Source of the DNA: Alviniconcha marisindica
Lineage: Eukaryota; Mollusca; Gastropoda; Provannidae
NCBI GenBank assembly: GCA_018857735.1
Contig: JABMCL010002049.1
Coordinates: 320,001-384,000, forward strand
Length of the DNA: 64,000 nucleotides
Reading direction: 5' to 3'
This document shows positions 42,501-54,241 of this stretch, one piece after another (position 1 is the stretch's first letter; each line of letters begins with the position of its first letter). Below the pieces are notes generated by a model, which was given only the letters and a program-made list of their open reading frames with translations, did not search any database and was not told where the DNA came from. Position numbers and translations under genes: made by a program.

Positions 42501-42689
42501 CAGTGTAACACAAGATGTCTTCTTTGTTGGGATGTAAACTAAGAGCTCTGTTCTCTCTTGTGCTGTCTGTCATGCTAACGATGGCCTGCCTATTTTTGCC
42601 CGCCGTAGCATCTCCTCTCAGCCACAGACACAGTGCTGCTCCTGCTTGTGTTAATGGGGATTTATCTTCTGTGGTGTAATGTATACAGC

Positions 42690-42696
42690 TTCTTTT

Positions 42697-42737
<41 letters not shown>
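42690..42737. repeat. (TG)n microsatellite
   Basis: A T-tract followed by about 17 TG units. Confidence 0.95.
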
Positions 42738-42738
<1 letters not shown>

Positions 42739-42764
42739 CACCCAACTGCAGCTGTCGTCACTGT

Positions 42765-43092
42765 TGCTGTTCAGCTGTTGCTACTCACCTATTGTCTCTG
42801 TTGCTGCTCACCTGTTTTCTCTGTTGCTGCTCACCTGTTTTCTCTGTTGCTGCTCATTGTTTTCTCTGTTGCTGCTCACCTGTTTTCTCTGTTGCTGCTC
42901 ACCTGTTTTCTCTGTTGCTGCTCACCTATTGTCTCTGTTGCTGCTCACCTGTTTTCTCTGTTGCTTCTCACCTGTTTTCTTTGTTGCTTCTCACCTATTG
43001 TCTCTGTTGTTGCTTACCTGTTTTCTCTGTTGCTACTCATCTATTGTTTCTGTTGCTGCTCACCTGTTTTCTCTGTTGCTGCTCGCCTGTTG
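42765..43092 (+). repeat. 24-bp minisatellite CTGTTGCTGCTCACCTGTTTTCT
   Basis: About 13 units, variants CACCTATTGTCTC and CACCTGTTTTCTC. The period of 24 keeps all three forward frames open (Cys/Leu/Ser-rich artefacts of 155-166 residues). Confidence 0.95.
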
Positions 43093-43319
43093 GCATATAA
43101 ATTGTCAACTAATTCATGGAATTGTGCTACAATGCTGCATATGTTCCGTGAAAGTGATAACTTGCTTCAGCTAAAATAAGACGAAAAAAGAAACAAAAAA
43201 GGAAAAAAATAATTAAAAAATGAAACAATGTATTGCAACACAAGTGTGTGAGCGTAATAACTATATTAAAAAAAATGTGGCAGCTAGCCATAAGTTACAG
43301 ATTTGTACTCCCATGGTAG

Positions 43320-43530
43320 CAGACCCCCCCCCCCCCCACACACACACACACACACACCGCTTGCTTTTCGATCATGAGACAGTTTCTGCACTGCCCCCCC
43401 CCCCCACCCCCTTTTCGATTTTGAGATACACTTTCAGTGCCCCCCATTCCATCTCCCACTCTGACCTTGCTTTTCAGATTTGAGGGATAGTCTCTGCCTC
43501 CTGAAACTATCTGCCCCCCCCCCCCACCCC
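43320..43530. repeat. C-tract / (CA)n low-complexity block
   Basis: Three C10-C14 tracts separated by TTTTCGAT-TTGAGA phrases, about 85 bp apart. Confidence 0.85.
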
Positions 43531-44089
43531 CTCAACGAACACTGACGTTTTGTTTCAGCTGTTTCCTTCTTGTGACAGCCCTGCTGCAAAAGAAAAGAAA
43601 CAAGAAAAAAATCAGCAGGTTGCAATTGTGTAGTCAATAGGACTGTTCCAACCAGTTGTAATGTTTGTGTTTTTTGTGAGAAATGCAGGACATGTTCATG
43701 TTCAACAAGGGTGGGCATGTTAGTACTTTGTTTATGACTGAGGCACTCTTGGGCTGTCAGTTTTGCTGGTCTTTTTAAAAACATTCTGACTTGGGCATTT
43801 TGTTTAAGGCATTCTTTGTGCCTGTGACCCCATTTCTTTGTGTCCATGACTTCATGTGATGTCTATTTTTTGTGCGTTCAAACCCATGTCTGTTCCTTCA
43901 CAGAAATACTTATGTCCTATATTTATGATGAACATATGCTTTTAACAACGAATTCATTCTCAGAATATACTCACCACTGGCCTACTGAACTCTTTGTAGG
44001 CTGCTTGGGGTTCCTAACTTGTCTGATGGGCTGTTGTGTTGCTTGTTTGGTGTCCGTCTCTGTCTCCTTTGGCCATGATTGTTGGTGTT

Positions 44090-44450
44090 CCTGTTGGTTT
44101 ACTTGGCTGCTGCTCTCTACTTGACAGTGTTCGCCCGTGTCTACTTTGCCGTTTCTTGGTATTGTTCATTGTCTACTGGGTAATTTGCTGATGTTCCTCT
44201 GTGTATGTCTGGTGTTGCATGCTTGATGTTCATCTGTCTGCCTGGGCCATTTGTTGCTGCTCCTGTTGGTTTACTTGGCTGGTATTCTCTACTTGTCAGT
44301 GTTCACCTGTGTCTACTTTGCTGTTTCTTGGTATTGCTCACCAACTACTGGGTAGTTTGCTGATGTTCCTCTCTGTGTGTCTGATGTTGCTTGCTTGGTG
44401 TTCATCTGTCTGTTTGGGCCATTTGTTGCTCCTCCTGCCTCTCTACTTTG
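44090..44450 (+). repeat. Two tandem copies of a 180-bp unit
   Basis: GTTGGTTTACTTGGCTG starts each copy (44094, 44274). Each contains TTTCTTGGTATTG-TCA, TACTGGGTA-TTTGCTGATG and GTTCATCTGTCTG. The surrounding 43.5-45.1 kb has no recognised gene. Confidence 0.8.
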
Positions 44451-45181
44451 CGTGCAGTTTTCATACCATTTCTTTTTGCCTACTTGGTGGTTTGTTTTTA
44501 AAATATGCATCACTGTTTCTTGTTGTGTCTGTGTGTGTATTTCACGATTTCCTCTCACTCTCTCTCTCTATACTTGATCATTTCTTTGTATACCTGCCTG
44601 CTACACTAGTCCCGTCTACTCTGCTGTTTCCCGTCTGCTTCAGCGTTTCTTGGGCTCGGGTGCCAGGGAATGAAAGAGAAACAAACTGTGCATGTATATG
44701 CCGACACTGTTGGAATGACTAAAAGTGCTCAGATTCGTTTTGTTTTTTGCAGTCATGGCAAAGACTACAGTCCTCTGGTCCTCTGAATACTCAATCCCTT
44801 TTAGCAAAATTGTTAACAGTTGTGATGGAGAGGAGATGCAAATGAATGAATTATGACATCTGTCGCAGTGTGTTGGATGCAGCGGCATTCAGGGGATGGG
44901 TAGGTGGGGGGGTGCGGTGCATGTAATAGTGCACTAAATTGTTTTACTATTTGATTATTTTAAGGCTTCAGCAGTAGTAATGGCTACTTGATGTTTAACT
45001 CCCTGATGATTATAGCAGGATGAAACACAAGTCAGAGTCTGATTCACATTTCGAAAACATACTTTATAACAGTTCAACAGTTAGCAAGTTAAGTTAGTAC
45101 AGCACCAAACAGTCCATTAAATTGCAGGCATGTATATGGATCCAGCATGTATTCACCATCATGATTCATGCATCATGTGCA

Positions 45182-45285
45182 GTTTCACCTATTGATATCT
45201 TTAGCCAGTTGCAAATAAATGATATGAAGCCTGTTCATACTGGGTGCCCACCCAGTATGAACAGGCTTCTCAGCATAGGTGAAAC
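45182..45285. repeat. Nested perfect palindrome
   Basis: Inner arms of 21 bp (45226-45246 and 45249-45269; GAAGCCTGTTCATACTGGGTG) are separated by only CC. Outer arms GTTTCACCTAT (45182-45192) and ATAGGTGAAAC (45275-45285) are also perfect. The left spacer is 33 bp and the right 5 bp. Confidence 0.9.
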
Positions 45286-45569
45286 CCGCACTGGTTGTTT
45301 GTGATGATGAGCAGGGTGACCTATTTCATTCTGCACATCCACACGGGAAAGTGTCTTGGCAAAAGGTGGGAAGAGGGCTTGAAAAAATGAAGTTGAATGA
45401 ACCACGAAGGTAGAAAATAGGAAGACATCCCTGGCAGTTGGTGAAGCATGCATGGCTGTACTGATTTTACTCCAGGCATTGAAGGGAGAACCTTTGACAG
45501 CTCATGGCTTTTAACGTGATTTCTGCATCCACAGTACCCCAACATGGTGGTGCGAAAGGAAGATGCAGT

Positions 45570-45950
45570 CTGTCATGCAAGTATGAGAAGAAAAGGCTGA
45601 GGCATGGTCAGGCCCACTCCAGCAAACCCAGCCATGATAAGGGACGATGCCACTGCTACTAGTATAGCACTACTGCTGGTTGTAGTGGTCAAAGCACCAA
45701 CTAACTAAAAAGTAGTAGTACATAGGTAGCTATAGTAAAACTGTTGATAGTAGTGGTTATTGATACTACTACTACTGACTTATAAAATGAATAACAATTA
45801 TGATAATGTTAGTTACAAAAATAGTAATAATAAGGGTAGTCAAAGCAGCAAGTATATATAGCAAGTATAATGCTAATAATAGTGATGCTAATAATAGTAC
45901 TTTTAATGGCAGTACAAATTTATTTGAAAATGACATTTGATATTAAAAAA
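45570..45950. other. TAG/TAA-triplet-rich non-coding DNA
   Basis: Scattered AGTAGTAGTA and AATAATAG patches; nothing else recognised. Confidence 0.5.
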
Positions 45951-45952
45951 AA

Positions 45953-46765
45953 ATTGTGGTGTATATAGGCTTGGTGGGGAAAATAAGTCTTTTGTAGATA
46001 ATTGTACTAATGGGTGCTTATATCTAATGGGTGTCTGTATACTTCCCTATTTGGTCTGCAGTAGCCAAATAACATTCCAAGTTGAATAATTCAGTAAGCT
46101 GACTGCCATATGCATTGAAATAGAGGATGTAAAACTATATATACCCCCTTCCTCCCAGCTCTTTGCTGTTATCAGTTTTCTTATCAACAATATCATGACT
46201 AAACGAAGTTTGTTTTGGTTTTTTATACACAACTATTTCGTATATACATGTGTGTTCTTAAAATACTACACCCTATGTGTTAACAATCTTTTCATCGATT
46301 CTGTCAGTGTTGTCAGCACATTCAGAGTAAACCTTCAAATAAAAAAATTGTGGTGTATATAGGCTTGGTGGGGAAAATAAGTCTTTTGTAGATAATTGTA
46401 CTAATGGGTGCTTATATCTAATGGGGGGGGGGGGGGGGGGGGGGGGGAGATGTATCTTCCCTATTTGGTCTGCAGTAGCCAAATAACATTCCAAGTTGAA
46501 TAATTCAGTAAGCTGACTGCCATATGCATTGAAATAGAGGATGTAAAACTATATATACCCCCTTCCTCCCAGCTCTTTGCTGTTATCAGTTTTCTTATCA
46601 ACAATATCATGACTAAACGAAGTTTGTTTTGGTTTTTTATACACAACTATTTCGTATATACATGTGTGTTCTTAAAATACTACACCCTATGTGTTAACAA
46701 TCTTTTCATCGATTCTGTCAGTGTTGTCAGCACATTCAGAGTAAACCTTCAAATAAAAAAATAAA
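45953..46765 (+). repeat. Recent 394-bp tandem duplication with expanded G tract
   Basis: ATTGTGGTGTATATAGGCTT starts copies at 45953 and 46347; the copies look essentially identical otherwise. In copy 1 the site reads AATGGGTGTCTGTATAC. In copy 2 it has become a run of about 25 G (from 46424), changing the offset from 394 to 414. Both give the same spurious 61-residue - strand frame. Confidence 0.92.
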
Positions 46766-46839
46766 ATGTTTGCTAACTTTCTTGTTGTCAATCCTTGTTT
46801 GGGGTGTTTGCCTCTTTGTGTAACTGTTGCGTCAAGCAA

Positions 46840-46842
46840 CAT

Positions 46843-46885
<43 letters not shown>
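46840..46885. repeat. (CA)n microsatellite
   Basis: About 20 CA units. Confidence 0.95.
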
Positions 46886-46886
<1 letters not shown>

Positions 46887-47104
46887 TGCATGGAACTTGC
46901 CAAAGTCAATTTAATTCAGTAACACTTTATTCTTCCAACAAAAGGCTCATCACTGAGGCTCATAAAAACAAAAACCTAAAACAAGAATAAGAGGTAAAAG
47001 TTGTTTGAGCTATGTTGTCATGTCATTGTCATGCCAACATTCTTCCAAGCACTGGACAGGAAAACAACAAAGCTCAACCAAAAAAGATATTTCGTTTATC
47101 ATCT

Positions 47105-47240
47105 CATTTTTCATCGTTCTTGACCATTTAATTGTTAAGTGTCGTTTTGTAGTTTGTCAAGGGGATTACCCTGAAAATTTGCAGATTATGTTTTTGTCCT
47201 AATAAATAGTGTCCTGTTGAACCTTTTGTGTATTTGGATC
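47105..47240 (+). mobile_element. Half-copy of the 2.9-kb foldback element
   Basis: GGGG-TTACC-TGAAAATTTGCA, GTTTTTGTC-TAATAAATA and ACCTTTTGTGTATTTGGATC match the right arm and terminus of the element at 2908-3234. No opposing arm was found. Confidence 0.6.
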
Positions 47241-48464
47241 TAGGCCGGGTATTGTAAAAGTTGAACTCATCTGCTTTTGGATTCTGAAATCTAAAGTGTA
47301 CTTCTTTTTCCCTTTTTTTAGCATACACTGCATGATGAATAATATTTTAGGTCTTTCTTGAGATACTGACATTATCTTCTGTGGCACACAAAAGCAAGGT
47401 TTTGGGGTTGTTTTGCCTAAATGAATATATGTGGAAGCAAGTGGAAAATGATCAGAATGATTCATCTGACACAAAGGGGAAAATATGAACAGTGAACAGG
47501 CTGCTGGTCAAAGAAAAAGATAAAGGGGTGGGTGAGGAGGGGCAGGCCAAAAAATCAGACTGACATGTTGCTTGATCTTGGAAAGTGTGAGGATGCGTGA
47601 TGATGACCAGCAGCCTAACTGGTCAATAGATAATGTTGTTGTTCTCATTCATATTAATTAGCTGCTCTAAGAATTGTTGCCGACCAGTGGCTTGTTCACA
47701 TTTCCGACCAAAGCTCTTCCTCATCTCTGACATTAGTGGCTTTTACGTCAGTAAACAATTCACACACACATTCATTTTACACATTCAGTCATAATGTTAC
47801 AGGTAGTTGAATTCAGACTCACAGATGTTTTACAATTTACGTTGGTCTGGAAGACAGAATGCTGGAACCAACAATAAACACAACTGTAGGTCCAGTCGAA
47901 AGTACATTTTTATGTGATGATAAATATATACATACAGTACTTAAAAATAATAATTATAATATGAAATCATTGTTATTACCACACCATTGCATCAGAGCAT
48001 ATGAAACAACCACATAGTACTCTCAATGAAATGCCTGCAATAATGTAATGCACTAACCACAGAAAGCATGAATGGAGGAAACCTTGCAAAGCCCTGATAA
48101 GCAAGATATAAGCATTGCAAAGCCCTGTGACGCCATCTGACATGGGATAAAAACATGAGTACAGCACCTCACAGAACAACATCTGTTAAATAAATATGCA
48201 ATTATTCACATTCAAACATACCATTAGAGTTTATGAAACAACCACATAATGCTCTCTCTATGAAAGGCATTCAACTCTCAGCATAGTGGCACAATACTAA
48301 CAAAAGAAAAACAAAAGGAAATACAATTTTAGAGACATAGTAGCTCAAAGCAACTATGAAACTACATAACTGTAGCACAGATCTAATTATTACTGGGGCG
48401 AACATTACAATACAAATGTTACTGACACAGTAGGATGGACCTACCATCATGTCACAGAACAACT

Positions 48465-48945
48465 GTATCAGTCCACAACTATCACTCATCTTAACAGTCA
48501 TGCTCAGCAATCTCACACACATGGTAACTATCACTCATCTTAGTCACACTCGGCAGTCTCACACACATGGTAACTATCACTCATCTTAGTCATGCTCACC
48601 AGTCTCACACACATGGTAACTATCACTCATCTTAGTCACGCTCAGCAGACTCATACACATGGTAACTATCACTCATCTTAGTCATGCTCAACAGTCTCAC
48701 ACACATGGTAACTATCGCTCATCTCAGCCACGCTCAGCAGTCTCACACACATGGTAACTATCACTCATCTTAGTCACGCTCAGCAGTCTCACACACATGG
48801 TAACTATCACTCATCTCAGCCACGCTCAACAGACTCATACACATGGTAACTATTGCTCATCTCAGCCACGCTCAACAGACTCACACACATGGTAACTATC
48901 ACTCATCTTAGTCATGCTCAGCAGTCTCACACAAATGATAACCAC
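48465..48945 (+). repeat. 43-bp minisatellite TCTCACACACATGGTAACTA, about 11 units
   Basis: The unit continues TCACTCATCTTAGTCACGCTCAGCAG; variants are TTAGTCATGCT, CTCAGCCACGCT and AGACTCATAC. The 47.3-48.4 kb stretch before it is AT-rich and empty of recognised genes. Confidence 0.92.
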
Positions 48946-49440
48946 ATACTAGCTGTAAACAATGAAACGGATTAACATAAGAAAATATTGCTTTAATTGT
49001 ACACACTAGCTCTAGTTAGTACTAGTAATACTTTTGTTTGCACATCCAGACATTCAAGTTGCAGGAAACATTTCATCAGAGCAAAAGAAAATGACAGAAA
49101 CACTCCTTGGAAAGAGGTGGGAAGAAGGAAGAAGGACCATTTCTACAACACAGATCACAATACTGCCTTGTTTGTGGGAAGAGGAAGGCGGGGGGAGGGG
49201 GGGGGGTATATCAAACACATGCAGGTGTTTCTAAGGGGCCACCCCAGCCCTCTGCAATGAAGCCCAAAGTAATTAAATTATCGAAGCACAACACAACATC
49301 TCATACACAAGGTAAAAAACAAAACAAAACAAAACTGACTGCAGACATGCAAATATACCTAGAGACAGTTCAGTTAGTTTTTGTAACATAACATTAACAA
49401 GTTGCATGGGAAATGTCACATATATATATATATATATATA

Positions 49441-50547
49441 TGTAATGGCGTGGAAGAGCCGCGTAGAAGGACAGTGACCCAGGCAGCGGAGTCGGTCAAA
49501 ATGGAGACCACAGCAGGTGAACGGCAGCAATTTTTTTTTATTCTACAGCAGCAGACAACTTTCTCAGCACACCCAAAATCCTCAGCGCATGCATAGATAA
49601 GAGAACTGCGTGGGCCGCAAGGAACACATGCTATCGCTACAATGAAATCGGCCCTCTGGACCACAAAATGGCTGACAATTGTGTTTCCTTGGCCCACACA
49701 AATACAGTTTCCTCAACAATAACTAAACTAATTAAAACATGAAATACATCAATAAAAGCTACAGTTACAACCTTTTAAACCGTATAAACAAAATGTACAC
49801 ACATGACTTATTTAATTTACAACAAGAGTGGGAAGCGTGGCATGCACCTATCTATAAGCAGATTCGTACAACTAAATCACAACTAACACAATGTACAAAA
49901 CATAACTGTCGCTAAAACTTATATCAGAATAAAGAGCACGCTCCCACGGTTAAAATGGTACATAACAATTACAATACAACGCTCTGTAAGAGAAGCAAGA
50001 CACACTCAAAGACTAGTACTAAAACAATTGGTGCGAACTTTCGCCTGGGGCGCGTTATTTTAGTCGCAGCAGCGCTGATAGTGATACCAAGTAGTCTATG
50101 AATACAACTTAGCTTCTACAGTACACAATACTCAATAAGTTAATTTCAACCCAAAATAAACACTAAACATGAAGTCAGCTAAGCAAAATACTATACGACA
50201 AAGCATTGATCGACACAGAATTACTTCAATCAGTCAAAACAACGATTCACTACTATTCACTAGTACTACACAGAAAACGCGCCATGCAGACGACGGCTAT
50301 AAAAAGAATGGACCTAGAGTGGCATCGGCTACTGATTAAGCTCGATCCTGTGTCTAAATAAGATCTAAATAAACATTCTAAGATGCCAAATTATATTCCA
50401 CATGACTTAGTGCATAAAAAGGACTAGGTGAACAAAGAGTAGGTAAACAAACAAGCGGTCAAAATATTAAGGGAGTAAACAGATTTGAAAATGGCGCGCA
50501 CCAGCGGCTATCGCCGGTCGGCTGTGTGAAGGCCATGTGGCGTTACA
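49441..50547 (+). mobile_element. Probable solo LTR of an LTR retrotransposon
   Basis: The 1107-bp block starts TGTAATGGCG and ends GGCGTTACA. Near its 3' side are a TATA-like GGCTATAAAAAG (about 50297) and then AATAAA (about 50368), the order expected for LTR U3-R. Its right part is CpG-rich, unlike the surroundings. No clear 5-bp target duplication was found and no gag/pol is present. (TA)n tracts lie at the left edge (49420-49440) and again at 50680-50702. Confidence 0.45.
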
Positions 50548-50934
50548 CAACACGCAGCGCTTCAAAACAAAAGCGTCGTCTGCTCAGGTTCCCGGGTTAC
50601 TAACAGTACAGTAATGAAACTGCATGGATCTGATAACCGGGGCAGGATTATTGTAAAAACGTACAAAGAGCACTTGCTCACATATATATATATATATATA
50701 TGCACTCTGTAGTTCAGCTTACATTAAACTAGATCATAGCATATACCACAGTGACATAAAAACATACTGGGTAAAATCTGCTGACTGAATCTGGCATGTG
50801 TGTAACTGAATAGGCATCCATTTTCAGCAACAGGGCGTCTGCAAATAATACAACACAAACGGAAACAAATAACACAAAAAAGTTTAATTTCAAAATTGAC
50901 TTTTGATGTGGCTGCCTTCTAAGTTTTAAGCTGG

Positions 50935-51116
50935 GATAAATATACCATGCAACACTAGTCATATGCTTGATATCATTCAGAATGGTTAGTTGCTGTTTTC
51001 TCCAGTCTGGATATGACTGGTGTTGCATGGTATATTTATCACATCCTGGAGAAAACAGCAACTAACCATTCTGAATGATATCAAGCATATGACTGGTGTT
51101 GCATGGTATATTTATC
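50935..51116. repeat. 71-bp near-perfect inverted repeat (hairpin)
   Basis: The arms are 50935-51005 and 51046-51116, with one visible mismatch. The 40-nt spacer itself repeats the arm end (GACTGGTGTTGCATGGTATA). Transcripts would form a very stable hairpin. Confidence 0.92.
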
Positions 51117-51119
51117 AGA

Positions 51120-52330
51120 GCAACAATTTTGACCTCAAAGCTTCTATAGCTTTGCATACAAACAAGAAGTGCATTCCGTTGTCCACACAACACTTTAACA
51201 GAAGACAAGAAAAATTGTGAAATGGGTCAACTGAACAGTGCAATTTAAGAGCCATACAAAAAAGCCAACCTCTTTTAAAACAAAAGATATTAGAGAATTT
51301 TGTGGAACAAGTCAGGAGATTGCCCATTAGCAGAGGCAAATCAGGAGAACATGTGCATCACAAGAAGCACCATTATAGGCATACCAATGCTACTCAGTGG
51401 ATGAATTCTGAAAAGCATTGTAAAACCAAAAAAACTGCTGTTGATATCCTAAAAGTAAAAGAAAGTTAGTTCTGGGATCCCATCAATGCATAGTGGCATC
51501 TTATTCGTAGGACAACTCACACAGTCAACATTCTTTATTTACAAGTGCAGAACTTTAAAAGAGATACCACTATTGTAAAAAAATATATAAAAAGAGAGAC
51601 AGAGAGTGAATAAAAAGGAAAATAAGTGAAACAAAAACGTATATATACTGCAGCTGTCAACATGACTAATGATTTTTTGATTTTTTTAAAAACCAGAACT
51701 AGCTGCTATAGAAAGAAATAATTGATTGTAATCTACAAGTGAAGTTCAGTCTGCAGCCACAAAGGCTAAGACTTAAGAACTTTTTCAATGTTCTGCATCC
51801 TTTCTACTTGCCCATCCACAGTCATCTTTGCCTCCCCCCTCCAACTCCCTGAAAAAGCCCACAAAAGTGCATTGTCACTAGCTGCCTAACTGTATGGCAT
51901 ATCAGGACTCAACCATACTAAAACTTTAACATCATGACGAAAACAATATCATACAACAACAAATAATCTCTATTATAACAACCAATACAATTTAACTAAT
52001 AAAATGTATCAAATCAATCACATGTCTACTTTACACTTGCTGGCAAAACATGTTGGTCCTACCACCTCTCCAATCTCAGCACGGTGATGCAGGTGGCTAC
52101 CCAGCCTACGCTGTCTTATCTCTAGCAGAAACAACAAGTTATATTCAATTTTCCTCTTTAAGTTCAATTGGTGTAATTTGCTGATGTAATGTTTTTATCT
52201 TGATAATGGTAAGAACTAAGATCTGTCTAATTTCACTCATGTGAAAAGACTTTAAATAAAATCGAAGAAGAATAACTTTAGTTTTATTACAGCCTCAAAC
52301 TGGAAGAAAATAAATCAACGTATAATAACA
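51120..52330. other. AT-rich DNA without recognised gene
   Basis: A - strand AATAAA (plus TTTATT at 52283) lies at the right of this block and could serve the - strand genes to the right. Confidence 0.4.
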
Positions 52331-52337
52331 ATACTAC

Positions 52338-52339
<2 letters not shown>

Positions 52340-52371
<32 letters not shown>

Positions 52372-52450
52372 ACACACACACACGTGCGAACGCGCGCGCG
52401 CGCGCGAGAGAGAGAGAGACAGAGAGAGAGAGAGAGACTGAGAGAGAGAG
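52340..52450. repeat. C32 tract, (CA)n, (CG)n, (GA)n compound repeat
   Basis: Successive simple tracts. It lies immediately 3' (on the - strand) of a putative splice donor. Confidence 0.95.
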
Positions 52451-52457
52451 CACGCAC

Positions 52458-52585
52458 CTTTGTGTGGACGTGATGGACAACTGAATGCCGACCTCATCCT
52501 GTGCTAAATTCGTGAAGGACAGCTTCCGCGTCGCCTGCGACGGTGGATAGTTGTTGAGTTGTCCGTCATAATGGCATCCTGGCTG
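52458..52585 (-). CDS. Putative exon of an unrecognised - strand gene
   Basis: Read on the - strand: acceptor GGCCTGACAG, 128 bp open in the frame DGQLNNYPPSQATRKLSF followed by TNLAQDEVGIQLSI, donor AAAG|GTGCGT. With phase 0 in, it joins the exon at 53268 in frame. No family recognised and no later exon found, so it may be spurious or the first part of a gene with distant exons. Confidence 0.35.
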
Positions 52586-53209
52586 CTGTCAGGCCGCCTT
52601 TAAGAGGAATCAAAGGACAAGTGAACAGTCGACAGCCCGCATGGAGACTGGAGAGTTTTTGTTCTGACTGACATGGCAACATTTCAAACACAGAATCTCA
52701 GACAAAGCATTCCTGGAAGGCCTGTCCTAAAAAGTCCTACTGAAACATTAAAATGGCTCTCATCGCTGCCCATCTTAATGCAGAAGTCATTCTGGTGGTG
52801 ACAGTGCAGCGATAGGTATATAATCTCCCTCTCCCCCCACTTGTCAGTGATACTGACAACCCCCCCCCCCCCCTCCCCCCCCTCCCCACCCCTCCCGGCT
52901 GCTCAGTCAGTCCCCGTCCCTAATAAGCCGTACGGTTTCTGTGGACGCCGTTAAGCACCATGTTTACTTTGGCTTTAGACTTTACTGAGTGACTGAGAAA
53001 CTACTGCGGATTGAACGAATGCGTGCTCTACTGAAATAAGCAGTTTCAGTGACAGATTTTCAGTATGACGTGCTTCTGGCATGGATAGGTTTGAGTCGAG
53101 AATGAATCCAGGGTTCCTTGGTAATCGAGTCAGGGAAATCGGGTGGACGGTTTCAAGGACTAGAAGCCGGAACTTAGAGAAAGTACAACTGTAGGCCTAT
53201 ACTATAATA

Positions 53210-53414
53210 CGGCCGGCCTATACTATAATACGGCACTCATGCAGTGACACGCTACCTCAGTACTCACCCAACTGTCAGCTGAGGAAGCCGGGCTGAGTGG
53301 CACCAAATGGATGTTCTCTCCCGCACTGTCAGAATGGACTCTCTCCGCGTGATGTGTCAGTATACCCAATTTTTGGTGTGAAACAGTGTGTTCCTTTCCC
53401 TACGTCGCAGATTG

Positions 53415-53448
<34 letters not shown>

Positions 53449-53780
53449 ACGGCACACACACATGACACACTGACACACGCATGTCACGTGCCAGCGCGGG
53501 GCGGCGCGCCCACACGCCACGCGCACGCGAGACGCACATGCATACACGCTCACGCACACAAACAAACGAACAAAAACCGACATGACAACAACGCATACCG
53601 GCGCACTACCGGCTCTGGTACAAGACCCACTAGTAGTGTAAGGTACTGCGGGTGCCCAGAAATTAACTGAGGTTCCCTCCGCTGAAAACGCCGGCCGAAC
53701 TATCAAACTCTTAAGCCTGGAGTAATTCAGAATGTCACTCTTCCATGCTTCGCCTGCTGCAAGGAATCTGACCATACTAA
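53210..53780 (-). promoter_or_regulatory. CpG-rich segment, possible promoter
   Basis: Dense CG dinucleotides (for example GCGCGGGGCGGCGCGCCC near 53494) contrast with AT-rich neighbours. It lies upstream of the strong - strand donor at 53268 and about 0.5 kb past the stop of the TIR gene. It includes a (CA)n tract (53415-53446) that creates false frames. Confidence 0.4.
53268..53325 (-). CDS. Putative upstream exon of the same unrecognised gene
   Basis: The - strand donor GTTGG|GTGAGT is strong. The frame that joins 52585 reads ENIHLVPLSPASSADSW. The start is uncertain: an acceptor-like TCTGACAG at 53326 is possible, and the frame stays open to about 53400 with no ATG. It sits in a CpG-rich region. 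Confidence 0.3.
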
Positions 53781-53989
53781 TTTATATCGTCCGGTTAATT
53801 CAATTTCATTTTCTAACACTGAATCCTCCCCACCTTTGCAAATTGGTACTTGTTCAACGTTTTGCTCCCCATAGAAAACGGTGGGGTGACTCAATTTAGG
53901 AAGAGGCCAAATACTGGCATACCGGCTCTCCTACAACTGTTAAACGCCGTTTAATGAGCAGGCATGAAAATGCACGTCTATTCTTAAAA

Positions 53990-54190
53990 ACTAGACTGAC
54001 CACCCGACCAAATAATCACCCAAATAAACAACTAACTGACAAAACCACCACCCTAAAAAGCAAACCACCCAACCCGACTATCACAGACCAGACCATTTCC
54101 TGACCAAACCACCATCCAAACGGCAACATCAAACCACAGCCAGATTATACCATCACCCAAACAAGCAACCACCCGACCAAGCCATACACT
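53990..54190. repeat. Degenerate ACCACCCGACCAA-type repeat
   Basis: Irregular 15-25 bp recurrence of AACCACC, CGACCAA and CACCCAAA, directly 3' of the TIR-gene stop on the - strand, probably in its 3' UTR. Confidence 0.6.
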
Positions 54191-54241
54191 AGCAAATGAC
54201 CAGCCTAAATGCAGTAAAATGTAACACTCCGTATGGGGAAC

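Noticed and set aside
42633..43179. 155-166 residue Cys/Leu-rich frames, membrane-like
   Set aside because: All three forward frames are open over the 24-bp repeat; artefact.
43434..43847. 137-residue - strand frame
   Set aside because: No recognisable family; overlaps C-tracts; no phase-compatible splice sites noticed.
53329..53775. 148-residue - strand frame
   Set aside because: Runs through a (CA)n tract and CpG-rich DNA with Cys/Val repeats; its frame does not join the neighbouring donor at 53268.
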